NCBI RefSeq assembly: GCF_002205795.1 | Contig: NZ_NIUY01000001.1 | Location: 806,001-870,000, forward strand | Source: Chryseobacterium sp. VAUSW3 | Lineage (GTDB): Bacteria; Bacteroidota; Bacteroidia; Flavobacteriales; Weeksellaceae | Direction of reading: 5' to 3' | DNA length: 64,000 nt | Part shown: one piece after another, positions 53,245-61,744 of the stretch | Position numbering within the stretch: the stretch's first letter is position 1 | Layout: each line of letters begins with the position of its first letter | Made by a program: the position numbers and the translations under genes | Notes under the pieces: generated by a model | Database searches by the model: none | Seen by the model: the letters and a program-made list of their open reading frames with translations, nothing else | What the model was told of the DNA's origin: nothing

Positions 53245-55741
53245 ATATTTTTATTTCCATTTGGGCAGGACTGGCGACTTTTTGAGGCTCGTCGGTCGTA
53301 CGCCGCGGTCTCAGTGGAGCAGGCTGGTCGTCCCTTTTCCCCGGTACCGGCGGTGAATCTGCGTCTGCTGGCGGTACAGGAGTTGCAGGCGGCTGGTTGT
53401 TTATTTTGTTCCCCGATTCATCGGTCGCTTCAATTTCGAGATCGCTTTTCAGATATCGCAGCATCTCTTCTGCTTTTGCACCTTCTAAAGTCCGCGAATA
53501 GTTCAGGGCAATCTGTTCCAGCTGCAGAATCATAATCTCTTTTCCGGCGGTTTTTCCTGTGTTAAAGGCATTCAGCAAAGCAAATTTAGGCACAAGCGCA
53601 TCTTTCGGATATTTTTGTAAAGAGGATTCGATCAGCGCCTTACTTTCTTCATATTTTTCTGTTGAATAAAGTTCGAACGCCTCCGCATAAGCTTTTTCCA
53701 CTTCTTCTGATGATTTCGAAAATGAATTGTTTCTTGGGTTTTTAACAAATTCCGCGTAAGAAGTGTAAGGAAAATCGGTCAGAATCATCTGTTTCGCTCG
53801 CTCTGCAGCCGCAGGATTTTTCTCGTAATTAAAGGCGAAAATATGGTAAAGTGCAAGAAGTTTGGTTTCCTCTTCCGGTTGGGCATCAACCAAATCATAA
53901 AGTGTTTTGGTGGCAAGCGGGGTGTCCGAAAAGTATGCCTCGTACATTCTTCCCAAACCTAAACTTGCTGTATCTCTGGCCTTTTTCAGCGCTAAAATGT
54001 CTTCGGACGCCGTAGGTATTTTTTCAATATAGAATGCAGGTTCAAGTCGTCTTGGGTCGGGAGCTGATGCAATTCCCATCGCCTCATTTTTTAAATCCTC
54101 AATAGAACTGCCCCTTGCAGAAGTACGCCAGTTATCGCTGAGGGCACGGTTTCCCCACAGTTGTTTGAACGTGGATTCTCCTTTGGCAACGGTACTTTGG
54201 TTGGCAAAATAAAAACCGCCCTTGTTACCGCCAAAATCCTGAAATCCACCGGTATTTCCGGCAAAAATAGAGTTTGCAGAATAATCGCCTGTATCGAAAC
54301 CTTTATTCCTTTCTGCCTTTTTTCTTTCCAGTTCTTCCCTGGCTTCTTTGGCTTTAATGCCTTCGATGTATTTGTTGAAATAGGCGATCCTTTCCGATTC
54401 CGGCATTTTTGTTAAGGCCAGAATACTGTCGTTTTTCCTGATCAGATAATAATTTGCGGAAACCTGCTTGATGTTGCCCGATTTTTCCGTCAACAGAACT
54501 TTCGACGGTTCATAAGTCATTACCGCGAGTGCAGAATCGTAGTACGCACCGGCAGAAAGATAATCACTTTCCTCAAAAAAACCTTTTCCGATTTCGTAAT
54601 AATTGAGGCCGCGAATCTGGGGATCCGACATTTTTTCTTTCAGTGACTTTGAAAAATATTCTTTGGCTTCTTCCTTTTTTCCGGCTTTATTTGCCATAAG
54701 CCCCAGGGCGTAATAAAACTCGTTTTTCCTGGAGCCATAAGTTCCTTTTTTACTGATTTTTTCAAGATATTCCTTCGCACCTTCGTAATCATCGCCTTTC
54801 CCGTTGAAGGTTTTTGCGATTTCAATCTGCGATTTTACTTCAAATTCGAAGTCATTGGCATTTTTATACGCGGTAACAAAACTTTCTCTGGCTTCTTCGT
54901 TTCTGTCGAGATTTGCCAGGATCTGTCCACGAAGAAATGCAATCCTGCTGCGCATTTTCCGGTTTTTATTCAGCGCGTAGGACTCTTCGAGCTCGTCAAC
55001 AGCCGCTTCTTTTTTGCCCGCCTGCAGCAGCATTTCAGAATAGTAAATGCTCAGTAATTTTTTATAATCTTTTTTAAGTTTATCGTCTTTCTTTACATCG
55101 GTAAAAACTTCTTCAGCTCTGTAGTAATCACCCATTTTAGAATAGGCCAGGCCCTGATAAATTCTTGCCAGCGGAATTCTTTTATCATTGCGCATATTTG
55201 CGAAAACATAGTTCAATCCGTCCAGCGCCTCGAGCGGTTTATTGCGGTAAATCCTTGCCTGAGCCAGCAGAAGATTCGCATCGAAAATTTTCCGGTTTTT
55301 TTCTTCGCCACCTTTCATCACCGAATATTTTGAAATGGCTTTCAATGCTTTTGCTTCCGATATTTCTAAAATTGAAGCCCCACTTTTAAAACCTGCAGTT
55401 GATGAATTCTGGGAATCTCCTCTTCCACCAGGAACTCCAGGTCCACCAGAATTCATGCTGCCCGGCGGTGTGGGATCATCGCCAAACATCCCTGCGGACT
55501 GCAGATCGCTGCCCAGGGGCTGTTCCTCGTACGTAAGAAGCTGAATATAGGGTGCATAAAAATTATCAACGTGTGCTTCGTCGCGGTTTTTCAACTCGGT
55601 CTGTAACGCATCTTTACTGTTGAAGAGTGTGTTGTAGTAGGAGAAAAATCCCTTCATGAAGGTAGAATCATCGGTTTTCTTTCGTGATGAACACGAATTG
55701 AAAACAACGATTGCAGAAAGGAAAAGTATAGTTTTTTTCAT
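53243..55741 (-). CDS. sprE: Type IX secretion/gliding lipoprotein PorW/SprE
   Basis: An 832-residue TPR lipoprotein of the PorW/SprE family, needed for type IX secretion and gliding. Signal peptide with Cys17 in VFNSC. The next part holds FMKGFFSYYNTLFNSKDAL, then a long helical-repeat region (about 140-480) with TPR-like units and a second set (about 600-760). The Pro/Asp-rich C-terminus (PVPPADADSPPVPGK) may be disordered. Another gliding gene, gldH, is in this window. No T9SS core genes are near. Confidence 0.85.
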   Translation of the reverse strand: MKKTILFLSAIVVFNSCSSRKKTDDSTFMKGFFSYYNTLFNSKDALQTELKNRDEAHVDNFYAPYIQLLTYEEQPLGSDLQSAGMFGDDPTPPGSMNSGGPGVPGGRGDSQNSSTAGFKSGASILEISEAKALKAISKYSVMKGGEEKNRKIFDANLLLAQARIYRNKPLEALDGLNYVFANMRNDKRIPLARIYQGLAYSKMGDYYRAEEVFTDVKKDDKLKKDYKKLLSIYYSEMLLQAGKKEAAVDELEESYALNKNRKMRSRIAFLRGQILANLDRNEEARESFVTAYKNANDFEFEVKSQIEIAKTFNGKGDDYEGAKEYLEKISKKGTYGSRKNEFYYALGLMANKAGKKEEAKEYFSKSLKEKMSDPQIRGLNYYEIGKGFFEESDYLSAGAYYDSALAVMTYEPSKVLLTEKSGNIKQVSANYYLIRKNDSILALTKMPESERIAYFNKYIEGIKAKEAREELERKKAERNKGFDTGDYSANSIFAGNTGGFQDFGGNKGGFYFANQSTVAKGESTFKQLWGNRALSDNWRTSARGSSIEDLKNEAMGIASAPDPRRLEPAFYIEKIPTASEDILALKKARDTASLGLGRMYEAYFSDTPLATKTLYDLVDAQPEEETKLLALYHIFAFNYEKNPAAAERAKQMILTDFPYTSYAEFVKNPRNNSFSKSSEEVEKAYAEAFELYSTEKYEESKALIESSLQKYPKDALVPKFALLNAFNTGKTAGKEIMILQLEQIALNYSRTLEGAKAEEMLRYLKSDLEIEATDESGNKINNQPPATPVPPADADSPPVPGKRDDQPAPLRPRRTTDEPQKVASPAQMEIKI

Positions 55742-55832
55742 TATTTCATAATAACTTCCAAATTAGCATTTTATTATGAAAAATGCCTCTTAATTTTTGT
55801 AAAAATAATTAAATTTTATTTTTGCTGACCGC

Positions 55833-56390
55833 TTATTCAAAATCTTTTAAAATGCCGTATACCAAATGGGTTGGCAATCCCATCACTGTATAGTAGCTGC
55901 CGGTAATGCGTTTGATTTTCGCCATTCCGAACCATTCCTGGACACCGTATGCGCCAGCTTTGTCGAAAGGTTTATAATTTTCAATATAGAAATCGATTTC
56001 TTCATCCGTCAAATCATCTGTTTCTACGTGGGTAACATCGGTTTGGGAAATGCTTTTCTGTGAATTTCTAATGGTAATTCCGGTATAAACCTCATGGGTT
56101 TTTCCTGAGAGTTTTCGAAGCATTTCCTTTGCTTCCAAAGCATTTTTCGGTTTTCCTAACACTTCATTTTCCAGCGCTACAATGGTGTCTGCGGTAATCA
56201 GTACTTCCCCATTTTGTAAATTTTTGTAAGCATCAGCTTTTAAATCAGAAAGATATTCGGCTATTTTGTCAACCGGCAAATTATCAGGATACACTTCATC
56301 ACAATCTACAGAAACGACCTCAAAATCGAAACCTAAAGCTTTTAAAAGTTCTTTTCTTCTCGGGGAATTGGAGGCTAATAATATTTTCAT
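55833..56390 (-). CDS. Maf-family nucleoside triphosphate pyrophosphatase
   Basis: A 185-residue house-cleaning enzyme that hydrolyses non-canonical NTPs. It has LLASNSPRRKELLKALG at the start, ADTIVALENEVLGKPKN, and the tail YFIENYKPFDKAGAYGVQEW as FYIENYKPFDKAGAYGVQ. It is preceded in the operon by KdsC (14 nt) and a DUF2520 protein. Maf proteins act on dTTP/UTP or m7GTP; I cannot decide between them. Confidence 0.93.
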   Translation of the reverse strand: MKILLASNSPRRKELLKALGFDFEVVSVDCDEVYPDNLPVDKIAEYLSDLKADAYKNLQNGEVLITADTIVALENEVLGKPKNALEAKEMLRKLSGKTHEVYTGITIRNSQKSISQTDVTHVETDDLTDEEIDFYIENYKPFDKAGAYGVQEWFGMAKIKRITGSYYTVMGLPTHLVYGILKDFE

Positions 56391-56403
56391 TCTTTAATCT
56401 GAA

Positions 56404-56922
56404 TTAAAGGCTTTTGGTATCATCCTGAATCCAGGTGCCCTGAACTTTCATCACCTGCTCGATGACATCGCGCACTGCACCCTTGCCGCCTTCGATGTTT
56501 GAGATATATGCGGAAACCGCTTTCACTTCAGGAACTGCATTTTTCGGACAGGTAGCGATACCCGAAGCTTTCATGATTCCGATGTCGGGAAGATCATCGC
56601 CCATGGTAAGGATTTCTTCGTTCAGCAGACCATATTTTTTGCGGAAATCTTCATATTTTTCTAATTTGTGGGATACTTTTGCATAATACTCTTCAATACC
56701 GAGGTAATGAATTCGGTTTCTTACAGCAGGATCGTCGCCGCCGGTGATTACGCAGATTTTATAATTGTTTTTTATGGCTTTTACCACGGCATAACCGTCG
56801 ATAACATTCATGACACGGCACATGCTTTTATCGGGCATCAGGTAAATGCTTCCGTCGGTAAAAACTCCGTCAACATCGAATACGAAGGCTTTAATATTTT
56901 TAAGTTTCGCTTTATAACTCAT
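56404..56922 (-). CDS. kdsC: KdsC-type 3-deoxy-D-manno-octulosonate 8-phosphate phosphatase
   Basis: A 172-residue HAD phosphatase without a cap domain. Motif I AFVFDVDGVFTDG, motif II VITGGDDPAV, motif III with the Lys in KYEDFRKKYG and motif IV GDDLPDIGIMKASG. The short HAD of this type removes phosphate from Kdo 8-phosphate in LPS core synthesis. It overlaps the end of the upstream DUF2520 gene by 11 nt. Confidence 0.9.
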   Translation of the reverse strand: MSYKAKLKNIKAFVFDVDGVFTDGSIYLMPDKSMCRVMNVIDGYAVVKAIKNNYKICVITGGDDPAVRNRIHYLGIEEYYAKVSHKLEKYEDFRKKYGLLNEEILTMGDDLPDIGIMKASGIATCPKNAVPEVKAVSAYISNIEGGKGAVRDVIEQVMKVQGTWIQDDTKSL

Positions 56923-57664
56923 ACATTTTTTTTATAGAATCGTTCATGGTTTTATAGATTTTCAGGTGTTCTTTACTGGTGATTAAATCCTCATGAAGCT
57001 GCAGCACGCGTTCATCGTTTCTCACGGCCGGTCCGGTTTGGGCAGCTTTAGGATCAATTTCATGTATTTTCTGAACGGTTTCGTCAATAAGCGGTAAAAA
57101 GTAACTGAAAGGAATCTGCTGACCATCGGAAATCTCCTTTGCTCTGGCAAAAAGATGATTCACAAAATTGCAGGCGAATACGGCTGTAAGGTGAATATAT
57201 TTTCTCTTTTCATAATCAGAATCCATTACATTTTCTGAAACCTGCGAAGCCAGATTTTTCAGCACTTCCAGATCTTCCTGATTTTCTGCCTCTACAAAAA
57301 AAGGAATTTCAGCATAATTAAGTTTCTTGGATTTAGAGAACGTCTGTAATGGATAAAAACTGGCCTTCCGGTAATTGCCTTCCAGAATTTCCTTCGGCAG
57401 CGAACCTGAAGTATGGGCGACAAGGCAGTCTTCTTTGATGATCTTTCTCGAAATTTCTGCTGTTACATCATCTTTCACTGCGATTATGTAGAGGTCGGCA
57501 TCCATCATTTCATCTGTAGAATACGGAATATTGCAGTGTTCTGAAATTTCTTTCAGGTCCTTTCCGTTGCGGCCAAAGATCTGCGAAACACCGATTTTAT
57601 TTTCACTAAAAGCTTGCGCTAAATGAAAAGCAACATTTCCCGAGCCCAGAATTACAATCCTCAT
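56912..57664 (-). CDS. Rossmann-fold and DUF2520 domain protein
   Basis: A 250-residue protein with a dinucleotide-binding N-terminus (MRIVILGSGNVAFHLAQAF; F420-oxidoreductase-like) and a helical DUF2520 C-terminus (HLTAVFACNFVNHLFARAKEI, DPKAAQTGPAVRNDERVLQLH). The function is not established. I chose the ATG at 57664, which starts at the cofactor strand; an in-frame ATG 18 nt upstream adds MFIFNF. It overlaps kdsC by 11 nt, so the two are translationally linked. Confidence 0.88.
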   Translation of the reverse strand: MRIVILGSGNVAFHLAQAFSENKIGVSQIFGRNGKDLKEISEHCNIPYSTDEMMDADLYIIAVKDDVTAEISRKIIKEDCLVAHTSGSLPKEILEGNYRKASFYPLQTFSKSKKLNYAEIPFFVEAENQEDLEVLKNLASQVSENVMDSDYEKRKYIHLTAVFACNFVNHLFARAKEISDGQQIPFSYFLPLIDETVQKIHEIDPKAAQTGPAVRNDERVLQLHEDLITSKEHLKIYKTMNDSIKKMYEL

Positions 57665-57768
57665 GAAATTAAATATGAACAAATATAAATATTTTGCTTT
57701 GGACTGAAAATTGAAATACTTATTTAACTTTTAGTTAAATTTACCATCAAAACACCGAAAGCATCTCA

Positions 57769-58320
57769 ATGAAGATTAAGGAAGAAGAAATTATCCGGCT
57801 GATGTCTGGCGAGAAATTCCGTGAAAAAGGAGTCCGCCTGATGATGGATGCTTATCAGAGCAGGTTGTATTGGCATATCAGAAGAATTATTGTAGATCAT
57901 GATCTGTCACAGGATGTTTTGCAGGAAACTTTTATAAAAGCTTACCAAAACTTTCACCAGTTTAAGCAGGACAGCCAACTTTACACCTGGCTCTACCGGA
58001 TTGCGACCAACGAATCGCTGCAGCAGCTTAACAAAATGAAAAAGATGCAGAAATCGGATGAAGATGCAGAATATCATCTTCAGAATCTGGTAGCAGATAA
58101 CGTATCTGCAGAAGCCGACGAGATTCAAGTTTTACTCCAGAAAGCAATCCATTCGCTGCCGGAAAAGCAGAAGCTCGTATTCAATATGAGATATTATGAC
58201 GATTTACCTTACGAGGAAATCTCAAAAATTCTGGATATGTCGGTAGGTACTTTAAAAACAAATTACCATTACGCGAAACAGAAAGTAGAAGATTATATAA
58301 AGTCAAATTATACAGAATAA
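57769..58320 (+). CDS. ECF-type RNA polymerase sigma factor
   Basis: A 183-residue sigma-70 factor with only regions 2 and 4. Region 2 has LYWHIRRIIVDHDLSQDVLQETFIKAYQNF and LYTWLYRIATNE; region 4 has LPEKQKLVFNMRYYDDLPYEEISKILDMSVGTLKTNYHYA (shown in parts). Such factors are held by a membrane anti-sigma. The next gene, 12 nt downstream, has one membrane segment and is a candidate partner. A Spy-like secreted-protein gene follows. Environmental cue unknown. Confidence 0.93.
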   Translation: MKIKEEEIIRLMSGEKFREKGVRLMMDAYQSRLYWHIRRIIVDHDLSQDVLQETFIKAYQNFHQFKQDSQLYTWLYRIATNESLQQLNKMKKMQKSDEDAEYHLQNLVADNVSAEADEIQVLLQKAIHSLPEKQKLVFNMRYYDDLPYEEISKILDMSVGTLKTNYHYAKQKVEDYIKSNYTE

Positions 58321-58332
58321 ATTTTTTCTAGA

Positions 58333-58872
58333 ATGAAAAATTTGGATATTGAGAAATTAGAACGTAAAAATATTTACACTGCACCCGATCATTTTTTTGA
58401 GGATATTCAGGCCAAAGTGTTGCAGGAAACTGTCCATCAGAAGCCGGCCAGGGTTTTTAAGATGAATTGGGCTTACGGTGCAGCTGCGGCAGTCGCGATG
58501 ATTTTCGGGATTACATTCTTTGTGAATCAGGGTGGTGAAGAAAACACCGCAGTAACTGAAAATCAGGCATTAGCAGTGAACGCGCCGGCTGTCAATACAT
58601 CACCACAAACTCAGGTACAAAATGAAGCGACAGTTGCCTATAAAATTTTAGAAAACGATTTAACTTCTGCTGCATCAGTTAATCAAAAAGGAAACAAAGA
58701 GCAATTTGCAGTTTCTACCAAAGCAGAAACAAGCGCAGAAGTTCAGAATAAGACAAAAACACTAAATCCTGAAGTGCAGGTAGATCAAATTCTGGCTGGG
58801 TTTACTTCGGCAGAACTGGCAGATTTAGGAAAAAATACTGAGCAGGACATTTATCTGGATTTGTATTATTAA
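58333..58872 (+). CDS. Single-pass membrane protein, candidate anti-sigma factor
   Basis: A 179-residue protein. Residues 1-44 are polar and helical (NIYTAPDHFFEDIQAKVLQE); a hydrophobic segment follows (about 46-66, YGAAAAVAMIFGITFFV); the outer part is Ala/Thr/Asn-rich with a final motif QILAGFTSAELADLGKNTEQDIYLDLYY. No zinc HxxxCxxC anti-sigma motif is seen. Position immediately after the sigma gene supports a regulator role; function is inferred only from context. Confidence 0.7.
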   Translation: MKNLDIEKLERKNIYTAPDHFFEDIQAKVLQETVHQKPARVFKMNWAYGAAAAVAMIFGITFFVNQGGEENTAVTENQALAVNAPAVNTSPQTQVQNEATVAYKILENDLTSAASVNQKGNKEQFAVSTKAETSAEVQNKTKTLNPEVQVDQILAGFTSAELADLGKNTEQDIYLDLYY

Positions 58873-58885
58873 AAAGGAAACCACT

Positions 58886-59398
58886 ATGAAAAAGATTTTA
58901 TTATTACTCATCGCAGTATTCTCTGGCTCACAACTTAGTTTTGCACAGGAACAGAAATACGACTGGAAGAATATGAAGCCTGAACAGCGAAAGGAGGTCA
59001 TCCAGAAAATGAGTCCGCAGGAAAAAATGTCGCTTTTGAAGCAGTTCCGCGAAAACATGATGGTTTCAGAATTGGATGTGCCGCAAACTGATCAGCAGGA
59101 ATTTAAAACGCTGTATGCGGAGTATCAGGAAAAACAGAACAGTATTAAAAGTAAGTTTAAGTCCAGCGAAGACTACGAAAATATGAGTGATGACGAAGCT
59201 AAAAGACAGCTCAATGAAAGTTTCGATATTGGGCAGCAGCTTTTAGACAACAGAAAAATATACGCGCAAAAATTCATGAAGGTTCTTAAACCACAGCAGG
59301 TTTTGCAAATGTACCAGACAGAAGGTAAAATGCGCAGCAAGATATTAGACAAAAAACAAGACGGGCGCTCCAACAGCCCGCAGAGCAGGCGACCATAA
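58886..59398 (+). CDS. Periplasmic Spy/CpxP-like helical protein
   Basis: A 170-residue exported protein with a signal peptide (cleavage after LSFAQ) and a long helical body: MKPEQRKEVIQKMSPQEKMSLLKQF, QEFKTLYAEYQEKQNSIKSKF and KFMKVLKPQQVLQMYQTEGKMR (in parts). The LKPEQ/LKPQQ-type repeated LxxxQ helices resemble Spy/CpxP-type chaperones and heavy-metal-resistance proteins. It is third in the sigma operon and may be the effector of an envelope-stress response. Confidence 0.75.
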   Translation: MKKILLLLIAVFSGSQLSFAQEQKYDWKNMKPEQRKEVIQKMSPQEKMSLLKQFRENMMVSELDVPQTDQQEFKTLYAEYQEKQNSIKSKFKSSEDYENMSDDEAKRQLNESFDIGQQLLDNRKIYAQKFMKVLKPQQVLQMYQTEGKMRSKILDKKQDGRSNSPQSRRP

Positions 59399-59462
59399 TA
59401 GTTTATTTTTTTAATGTTTGAGCGACCTCTACAAATTATTTTGCAGAGGTCGTTCTTTTTTT

Positions 59463-59578
59463 GGGCGATCCCCTCGCAGCCGCTGAATCCGTTCCCGGGT
59501 CGGGCTATCCGCTGCAACTCCTCACGCCACAGCAATCCCAACGCTGTTGCGGGGTTTCCGCTGCTATCCCTATCGCAA
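59463..59578 (+). repeat. Dispersed intergenic repeat, copy 4
   Basis: GC-rich block with GGGCTATCCGCTGCAACTCC, TCACGC and GGGGTTTCCGCTGCTATCCC. It matches copy 1 (4193-4290) in order and spacing of segments. Located in the 250-nt gap before lepA. Confidence 0.7.
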
Positions 59579-59621
59579 ATAGGATTAAGAAATACACACA
59601 AAAAATTCCGGGAAAAAACAC

Positions 59622-59629
59622 TAAATTTG
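59622..59629 (+). promoter_or_regulatory. Promoter -7 element of lepA
   Basis: TAAATTTG followed by CCCAC, 19 nt before the lepA ATG and downstream of the dispersed repeat. Confidence 0.6.
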
Positions 59630-59648
59630 CCCACTATCTGAATATTCA

Positions 59649-61445
59649 ATGAAAAACATACGAAACTTTTGCATTATTGCACATATCGACCATGGTAAGT
59701 CAACGCTGGCAGACAGGCTTCTGGAGTATACCAATACGGTAACTCAAAGAGAACTGCAGTCCCAAACCCTGGATGATATGGACCTGGAAAAAGAACGCGG
59801 GATTACCATAAAATCCCACGCCATCCAGATGGATTACGAACTCAACGGTGAAAAATATGTACTGAATCTTATCGACACGCCGGGGCACGTAGATTTTTCC
59901 TACGAAGTTTCCCGCTCTATTGCTGCCTGCGAAGGTGCGCTTCTAATTGTAGATGCCGCGCAAAGTGTTCAGGCACAAACGATAAGCAACCTTTACCTGG
60001 CTTTGGAAAACGATTTAACCATCATTCCAATCCTTAATAAAATCGACTTGCCTTCAGCAAATCCTGAAGAAGTTACCGACGAGATTATGAACCTGATCGG
60101 CTGCGAATACGAAGACGTTTTGCGCGTTTCTGGAAAAACCGGTGAAGGCGTTCACGATCTTCTGGAGCAGATTGTAAAAAGGATTCCTGCTCCGGTGGGC
60201 GATCCAGATGCACCCCTGCAGGCTCTTGTTTTCGACTCTGTTTACAATCCGTTCCGCGGAATTGAAGCTTATTTCAAAGTCGTAAACGGAAGCATTAAAA
60301 AAGGCCAGCGAATTAAATTCATGGCGACCGGGAAAATGTACGAAGCTGATGAGGTGGGAACTTTAAAGCTGAAACAGCAACCAAAGAAAGAAATTCTAAC
60401 CGGCGACGTGGGTTATATTATTTCCGGAATCAAAGATGCCCGCGAAGTAAAAGTGGGAGATACCATCACCACTTTCGAAAACGGAGCTGAGGCACCGATT
60501 GAGGGTTTCGAAGAAGTAAAACCTATGGTTTTTGCCGGTATTTACCCAATTGAAGCTGAAGATTTCGAAGAACTGAGATTTTCATTGGAAAAACTTAGAC
60601 TCAACGATGCATCTTTGGTTTTCGAGCCGGAAAGTTCTGCAGCATTAGGTTTTGGTTTCCGTTGCGGATTCCTCGGCATGCTTCACATGGAAATCGTTCA
60701 GGAAAGACTCGACAGAGAGTTTAATATGGACGTGATTACCACGGTTCCCAACGTTTCTTACCACGGATACTCCAAAAAAGATCCGGACAAGATGATCCTC
60801 ATCAACAACCCGTCGGAAATGACAGATCCGGTTTTGCTGGACCGTGTGGAAGAACCTTACATCAAAGCTTCAATCATTACCAAATCAGATTTCGTGGGTC
60901 CGGTAATGACTTTATGTATTGAAAAACGCGGCGAGATTGTTAACCAAAGTTATCTGACTTCAGACCGTGTAGAACTTGTTTTCAACATGCCTTTGGCGGA
61001 AGTGGTTTTCGATTTTTACGACCGTTTGAAATCTATTTCCAAAGGTTATGCTTCTTTCGATTACCATCCGATTGGTTTCAGACCTTCCAAACTTGTTAAA
61101 ATGGATATTCTGATCAACGGTGATATGGTGGATGCGCTTTCTTCCCTAATTCACGACTCAAACGCTTACTATATCGGTAAAAGAATGTGCGAGAAACTTC
61201 GCGAACTCATCCCGAGACAGCAGTTTGATATCGCGGTACAGGCGGCTTTAGGAGCGAAAGTAATCGCTAGGGAAACCATCAAAGCTTTAAGAAAAGACGT
61301 TACAGCGAAATGTTACGGGGGTGATATCTCCAGAAAGCGTAAACTCCTTGAAAAGCAAAAAGAAGGAAAGAAAAAGATGAAGCAGATCGGCAGGGTAGAG
61401 GTTCCACAATCCGCATTTATGGCGGTGCTGAAACTGAATGATTAA
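59649..61445 (+). CDS. lepA: Elongation factor 4 (LepA)
   Basis: Ribosomal back-translocase GTPase. The 598-residue protein has the P-loop [14 protein letters not shown], the RGITIKSHA switch, [12 protein letters not shown], and NKIDLP. Domains II to V and the specific C-terminal domain ([39 protein letters not shown] in parts) are complete. It has its own promoter and terminator. Confidence 0.97.
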   Translation: MKNIRNFCIIAHIDHGKSTLADRLLEYTNTVTQRELQSQTLDDMDLEKERGITIKSHAIQMDYELNGEKYVLNLIDTPGHVDFSYEVSRSIAACEGALLIVDAAQSVQAQTISNLYLALENDLTIIPILNKIDLPSANPEEVTDEIMNLIGCEYEDVLRVSGKTGEGVHDLLEQIVKRIPAPVGDPDAPLQALVFDSVYNPFRGIEAYFKVVNGSIKKGQRIKFMATGKMYEADEVGTLKLKQQPKKEILTGDVGYIISGIKDAREVKVGDTITTFENGAEAPIEGFEEVKPMVFAGIYPIEAEDFEELRFSLEKLRLNDASLVFEPESSAALGFGFRCGFLGMLHMEIVQERLDREFNMDVITTVPNVSYHGYSKKDPDKMILINNPSEMTDPVLLDRVEEPYIKASIITKSDFVGPVMTLCIEKRGEIVNQSYLTSDRVELVFNMPLAEVVFDFYDRLKSISKGYASFDYHPIGFRPSKLVKMDILINGDMVDALSSLIHDSNAYYIGKRMCEKLRELIPRQQFDIAVQAALGAKVIARETIKALRKDVTAKCYGGDISRKRKLLEKQKEGKKKMKQIGRVEVPQSAFMAVLKLND

Positions 61446-61453
61446 AATGAGTT

Positions 61454-61536
61454 GGGCGCCTTAATCCGCCTTCCACTCCCGCTTTTTTTCTTTTTAAGAA
61501 AAAAGAGCTCCGTTCAAGTCGGGGCGCGGGTTTTCG
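61454..61536 (+). repeat. Dispersed intergenic repeat, copy 5
   Basis: Arms CCGCCTTCCACTCCCGC and GCTCCGTTCAAGTCGGGGCGC around a TTTTTTTCTTTTT/AAGAAAAAAG stem. The reverse complement of copy 3 (31338-31396) has the same arms and layout (CCGCTTTCCACTGCAATC, then CCGTTGCAATCGGGGC). Confidence 0.65.
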
Positions 61537-61563
61537 CATATTATCCAATATTTTATAACAACA

Positions 61564-61592
61564 AAATTCCTGTTTCGACGGGAATTTTTTTA
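61564..61592 (+). terminator. Terminator of lepA
   Basis: Stem AAATTCCTGT/ACGGGAATTT with a TTCG tetraloop and one G-T pair, followed by a T tract. Confidence 0.85.
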
Positions 61593-61744
61593 GTATAAGA
61601 CTATTTATTTGAAGAAGATAAATCAGAGAACAATGAAAGACCAGGTGAATTGGGTTAATTTCCTTTTCTAATTCCGATAATGTAGATTGTGTATTCCTGA
61701 TTTTTTAAGGAATTTTTTATTTACTTTCGTTAAAAATTTTAATA
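61593..61744. other. Intergenic stretch with a second hairpin
   Basis: No gene. At 61699-61722 a weak ATTCC/GGAAT hairpin followed by TTTTTTATTT could be another terminator. It could end a short transcript, but no promoter is evident. Confidence 0.35.

Noticed and set aside
55817-55824. TATTTTTG promoter-like element on the plus strand
   Set aside because: It points into the 3' ends of minus-strand genes with no plus-strand gene downstream; expected by chance in AT-rich DNA.
61633-61671. Tiny frame MKDQVNWVNFLF between lepA and the M14 gene
   Set aside because: Only 12 codons, with no regulatory structure to suggest an attenuator leader.
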